Source: Arhodomonas aquaeolei DSM 8974 (GTDB lineage: Bacteria; Pseudomonadota; Gammaproteobacteria; Nitrococcales; Nitrococcaceae). Taken from it: a stretch of 36,195 nt of DNA. Every line of letters begins with the position of its first letter. Positions within the stretch are counted from its first letter, which is position 1. The position numbers were made by a program, and so were the translations under genes. Of the stretch, positions 33,386 through 36,195 are shown piece after piece. The notes below the pieces were generated by a model. That model saw only the letters and a program-made list of their open reading frames with translations. It did not search any database and was not told where the DNA came from. The DNA lies in NCBI RefSeq assembly GCF_000374645.1, contig NZ_KB894809.1:1-36195 (forward strand). The letters run 5' to 3'.

Positions 33386-34384
33386 TCAGATGTGATTCCA
33401 CAGCGACAGCCCGGCAGGCTGCCAGTGCAGGTAGAGCTGGCGGTCGATGTACGGCTCCGGATGCCGGCGGAAGTGGTGCTTGATCAGGGTGACGGGCACG
33501 ATCAGCGGCACCCGGCCGATGCGGTAGTCCTCGATCAGCTCCAGCAGCTCGGCCTTGTCGTCGCCATCGAGGTGGCCCTTGAGGTAGCCCATGAGGTGCT
33601 GGAGCACGTTGGTGTGCCGGCGGCGCGTGGCACGATGGCGCAGCGTCGCCATGAACGCCTCGCCGTAGGCCTCGGCCAGCGGCTCCACCGGTTCGCTGCC
33701 CGCCCGCGCCACGAGCCGCCCGAGCTCGCGCAGGCGCTCGGGGCTGTGGGACATGAGGATGAGCTTGTGACGGGTGTGGAAGTCCACCAGCGCCTCGGGG
33801 GTAATGCCCTCCGCCATCAGGCACTGCCAGCGGTGATAGGCGTACAGCCGGCCGATGAAGTTCTCGCGCAGTACCGGGTCATTGAGCCGGCCCTCCTCCT
33901 CCACCGGGAGCATGGGGTTGGCACGCATGATCTCGGCGGCGTAGATGCCGGTGCCGCTGCCGGCGGGATGGCCGGTATCGGTGTAGACCTTGACCCGCTC
34001 CATGCCACAGCTCGGCGACTTGCTCTTGAGGATGTAGCCGCTGATGCCCTCGAGCCGCCGCGCCATGGTGCGGCCGTAGTCGGCGAGGTCGGTCGTGACG
34101 TCCTTGCCGGCATCCCGCGTGCCCACGGCCCGGGGCGAGTCGGGATCCCCCACGAGGCGGATCGGCGGCCGCGGGGTTCCCAGCCCGATGGCCACCTCCG
34201 GGCAGACCGGGATGAGCTCGAAGTAGTCCGCGAGGACGTCGGCGACGAAGCGGTCGCGCTTGTGCCCGGAGTCGAAGCGCACCTGCTCACCGAGCAGGCA
34301 GGCGCTCACGCCGACCCGGATCGGGGCGGCCTCGGTATCCGGGGGCGAGGTGCTGGTCGCCTGGGCAGTGCTGGCCGTGCTCAT
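33386..34384 (-). CDS. DUF523-DUF1722 fusion protein (TudS-like)
   Basis: This protein has about 332 residues. The DUF523 half holds the three cysteines that bind a [4Fe-4S] cluster in thiouracil desulfidase TudS: SACLLGEQVRFDSGHKRD, IPVCPEVAIGLG and SKSPSCGMERVKVY. The DUF1722 half follows (YHRWQCLMAEGITPEALVDFHTRHKLILMSHSPERLRELGRLVA) and ends in QLYLHWQPAGLSLWNHI. This is the YbgA-like architecture, a natural fusion in many gammaproteobacteria. ATG 34384 is 9 nt after the HAD stop; a GTG one codon upstream is also possible. The function of the fused form is unproven; removing sulfur from thio-nucleobases is the best family-based guess. Confidence 0.88.
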   Translation of the reverse strand: MSTASTAQATSTSPPDTEAAPIRVGVSACLLGEQVRFDSGHKRDRFVADVLADYFELIPVCPEVAIGLGTPRPPIRLVGDPDSPRAVGTRDAGKDVTTDLADYGRTMARRLEGISGYILKSKSPSCGMERVKVYTDTGHPAGSGTGIYAAEIMRANPMLPVEEEGRLNDPVLRENFIGRLYAYHRWQCLMAEGITPEALVDFHTRHKLILMSHSPERLRELGRLVARAGSEPVEPLAEAYGEAFMATLRHRATRRRHTNVLQHLMGYLKGHLDGDDKAELLELIEDYRIGRVPLIVPVTLIKHHFRRHPEPYIDRQLYLHWQPAGLSLWNHI

Positions 34385-34393
34385 CACTGCGCC

Positions 34394-35125
34394 TCACTCG
34401 ATCAGCGGCGCGAGGGCGTCCCTCAGCGCCCACAGGGAATCCATCTCGACGCACGGCGGCTGCGCCGGCGCCTCCGCCGGCCACGCCCCGCCGTCGCGAT
34501 TAAGCCAGACGGGCTGCATGCCCGCCGCCGCCGCACCAATGACATCGCTGTGCGGATCGTCACCCACGTGCACGATCTCGCCCATGGACACGCCGGCGTG
34601 GCCCCGCGCGGCCTCGAAGACCAGGTGCGAGGGCTTGGCCGCGCCGACGTCCACCGCCGCCAGGGCGAAGTCGAAATAACCGTCCATGCGCAGGCGGCGG
34701 ATGTCCGCGTTGCCGTTGGTGAGCGCACCCAGGCGCACACCGCGGGCACGCAGCCACTCCAGCACCGGGACTGCGTCGTCAAAGAGCACTATGTCGTGGC
34801 GGGCATCGACGAACACGTGGAAGGTGTCCTCCACCAGCGTCTCCACCTCCGCGGCACTGTACCCAGCCCGTGTCCCGGCACGCCGGAATGCCTCCCGGCG
34901 CATCGCGGAGACGTCGTGGGCGATCTCCGGGCGGTCCGCCACGACCTCGCTGCGCAGCGCGAGGACGGCCTCCGGCGAGAGCGCGGCGGTCACCGCCGGG
35001 TAGTTGGCATCCAGGTAGGCATACGCGACCTCCTCGGCGTGCTCGATCACCCCGGCGAGGTCCCAGAGGGTGTAGTCGAGGTCGAAGGTGACCGCGGTGA
35101 CCGGCGCGGCGAGTTGCAGGCTCAT
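34394..35125 (-). CDS. HAD-superfamily hydrolase (YjjG-like phosphatase)
   Basis: This 243-residue HAD phosphatase has motif I as FDLDYTLWD (nucleophile Asp15, general acid Asp17), motif II in LGALTNGN, a Lys in GAAKPSHLVF and motif IV as IVHVGDDPHSDVIGAAAAGM. The helical cap lies between motifs I and II. Substrates of this group are small phosphates such as nucleotides; none can be assigned. The ATG at 35125 overlaps the dnaQ stop by 4 nt, so it is coupled to dnaQ. Confidence 0.9.
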   Translation of the reverse strand: MSLQLAAPVTAVTFDLDYTLWDLAGVIEHAEEVAYAYLDANYPAVTAALSPEAVLALRSEVVADRPEIAHDVSAMRREAFRRAGTRAGYSAAEVETLVEDTFHVFVDARHDIVLFDDAVPVLEWLRARGVRLGALTNGNADIRRLRMDGYFDFALAAVDVGAAKPSHLVFEAARGHAGVSMGEIVHVGDDPHSDVIGAAAAGMQPVWLNRDGGAWPAEAPAQPPCVEMDSLWALRDALAPLIE

Positions 35126-35865
35126 TCACCCTCCTCCGCCACCGGTTCGGCCTCCATGTGCCGCCACAGGCACTCGCCACCCGCGGCGCCGTCCAGGCGC
35201 TCCAGCCACGCCTCGTGGCGGGCCAGCTCGTCCGCGTCGGGCTGGACGACAGCGAGCCGGGGCCGATCCGCAGGCAGGCGGCGGATCCGCTCATAATCCT
35301 CGCCGCCCTCGCCCTCACTGCCCTGGCGGGCCAGCGACAGCGCCGTCTGACCGCCGGTCATGGCGAGGTAGACCTCGGCGAGGATCTGCGCGTCGAGCAG
35401 CGCCCCGTGGAGCTCGCGGCCGCTGTTGTCGATGTCGTAGCGCTTGCACAGGGCGTCCAGGGAGTTGCGCTGGCCCGGGTGCATGTCCCGCGCCATCACC
35501 AGGGTGTCCAGCACATCGGCATAGTCCGCCGTTCGGCCCCACGCCTCGCCGAGCCGGGAGAGCTCGTAGTCGATGAAGCCCACGTCGAACGGCGCGTTGT
35601 GGATGACGAGCTGCGAGTCCCGGATGAACTCGATGAACGCCTGCGCGACGTCCTCGAAGCGCGGTTTGTCCGCGAGGAACTCGTTGGTGATGCCGTGCAC
35701 TTCCTGCGCACCGGCGTCCACCTCACGATCCGGGTTGAGGTAGTAGTGAAAGGTCCGGCCGGTGGGCCGGCGGTAGTTCAGCTCGTAGCAGCCGATCTCG
35801 ATGATGCGATGGCCCTCGGCCGTCTCCAGACCGGTGGTCTCGGTGTCGAGGATGATCTGGCGCAT
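35122..35865 (-). CDS. dnaQ: DNA polymerase III epsilon subunit (3'-5' proofreading exonuclease)
   Basis: This is a DEDDh exonuclease of about 247 residues. Exo I is IILDTETTGLE (Asp7, Glu9), Exo II IHNAPFDVGFIDYEL, Exo III HGALLDAQILAEVYLAM with the catalytic His and Asp. The C-terminal tail that joins the polymerase alpha subunit is present. I use ATG 35865, preceded by GAGGG, which puts Exo I at the usual position; an in-frame upstream start at 35910 adds 15 unlikely residues. It heads the dnaQ-HAD-DUF523-CinA transcript. The usual partner rnhA is not seen upstream, where REP DNA begins. Confidence 0.95.
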   Translation of the reverse strand: MRQIILDTETTGLETAEGHRIIEIGCYELNYRRPTGRTFHYYLNPDREVDAGAQEVHGITNEFLADKPRFEDVAQAFIEFIRDSQLVIHNAPFDVGFIDYELSRLGEAWGRTADYADVLDTLVMARDMHPGQRNSLDALCKRYDIDNSGRELHGALLDAQILAEVYLAMTGGQTALSLARQGSEGEGGEDYERIRRLPADRPRLAVVQPDADELARHEAWLERLDGAAGGECLWRHMEAEPVAEEGE

Positions 35866-36002
35866 GAATCCCTCGGTATCTCCAACGTCCGGCGCGGCGG
35901 GGCGCGCCACAGATTAATCTTACCGCGCCCGGCCGGGCTGCCCCACACCGTGACCGGACCTCCAGGCAGCGTCCGACCCCGGTCCGCCCGGCGATTGCCG
36001 CT

Positions 36003-36194
36003 CCCTCTCCCCAACCCCTCTCCCGTAAAGGGCGAGGGGCCCGGAGTTTCTGTAGGTTGGCTGCTCCTGGCAGCCAACACACACGGCCCGCACCCGCCGC
36101 GAGCAACGTCGACTGCCTTCGAGCAGCCGACCTACAGCCCAGCTACGGCCTCCCGGAACGGGTAGGTCGTGCACGGCCGAAGGCCGTGTGCGAC
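36003..36194. repeat. REP block at the right edge, including the composite A-C-B unit
   Basis: A type D hairpin lies at about 36003-36038 (CCCCTCTCCC opposite GGGCGAGGGG, one mismatch). A plus (36052-36078, GTTGGCTGC/GCAGCCAAC), C minus (36108-36135) and B plus (36162-36194) follow. The A-C-B trio has exactly the spacing of 28420-28562, and the linker before B is also conserved. The block may continue beyond the window. Confidence 0.85.
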
Positions 36195-36195
36195 G

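Noticed and set aside
32774-35296. Very long plus-strand open frame (840 codons) opposite the CinA, DUF523, HAD and dnaQ genes
   Set aside because: It lies antisense to four clearly recognisable genes. High GC with GC-rich third codon positions removes stops from the opposite frame, and its translation matches no protein family.

Overview
The window looks like part of the chromosome of a high-GC gammaproteobacterium. The halophilic or sulfur-oxidising Chromatiales/Ectothiorhodospiraceae are my best guess, based on GC-rich genes, a DsrE-type protein, an EPS-type MarR regulator, a DUF4351/Rpn protein and abundant GTAG-type REP palindromes. This placement is inferred; no rRNA or taxonomic marker is present.

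Layout. Positions 1-1450 hold accessory debris: the 3' end of an IS110-family transposase, a MntA/HepT toxin-antitoxin pair whose hepT has an early stop codon, and REP palindromes. Positions 1455-26758 hold one surface-polysaccharide locus of 22 genes, all on the minus strand, many with 1-4 nt overlaps. In transcription order it runs: EPS-type MarR regulator, NDP-sugar epimerase, UDP-sulfoquinovose synthase (sqdB), CapD/PseB-type 4,6-dehydratase, a shortened sulfotransferase, a second sulfotransferase, Wzx-type flippase, a third sulfotransferase, Wzy/O-antigen-ligase-type protein, two GT4 glycosyltransferases, APS/PAPS reductase (cysH), epimerase, GT-B glycosyltransferase, Gfo/Idh/MocA oxidoreductase, bi-domain oxidoreductase, methyltransferase, wecB, wecC, heparinase II/III-type protein, WbuB-type glycosyltransferase and manC. 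No priming glycosyltransferase and no Wza/Wzc/Wzb export genes are visible, so they must lie elsewhere.

The most striking point is the sulfur chemistry of this locus. CysH makes sulfite, SqdB needs sulfite to make UDP-sulfoquinovose, and two apparently intact sulfotransferases plus one shortened one would use PAPS. I infer a polysaccharide that carries a sulfonated sugar, sulfate esters, or both, with ManNAc/ManNAcA (WecB/WecC) and GDP-mannose-derived units.

Positions 27360-28253 encode a DUF4351/Rpn-type protein. Positions 28920-31763 form a four-gene minus-strand operon: a NitT/TauT/SsuA-type ABC importer with a DsrE-family protein at its end. Positions 32603-35865 form a housekeeping minus-strand cluster: a CinA-type MoCF-domain protein, a DUF523-DUF1722 (TudS-like) protein, a HAD hydrolase and DnaQ.

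The regions between these blocks are filled with GTAG-headed REP palindromes of three related types, some combined into a composite unit of about 143 bp that recurs 7.6 kb apart. They sit around the polysaccharide locus but I found none inside its coding stretch. No tRNA, rRNA or CRISPR array was found.
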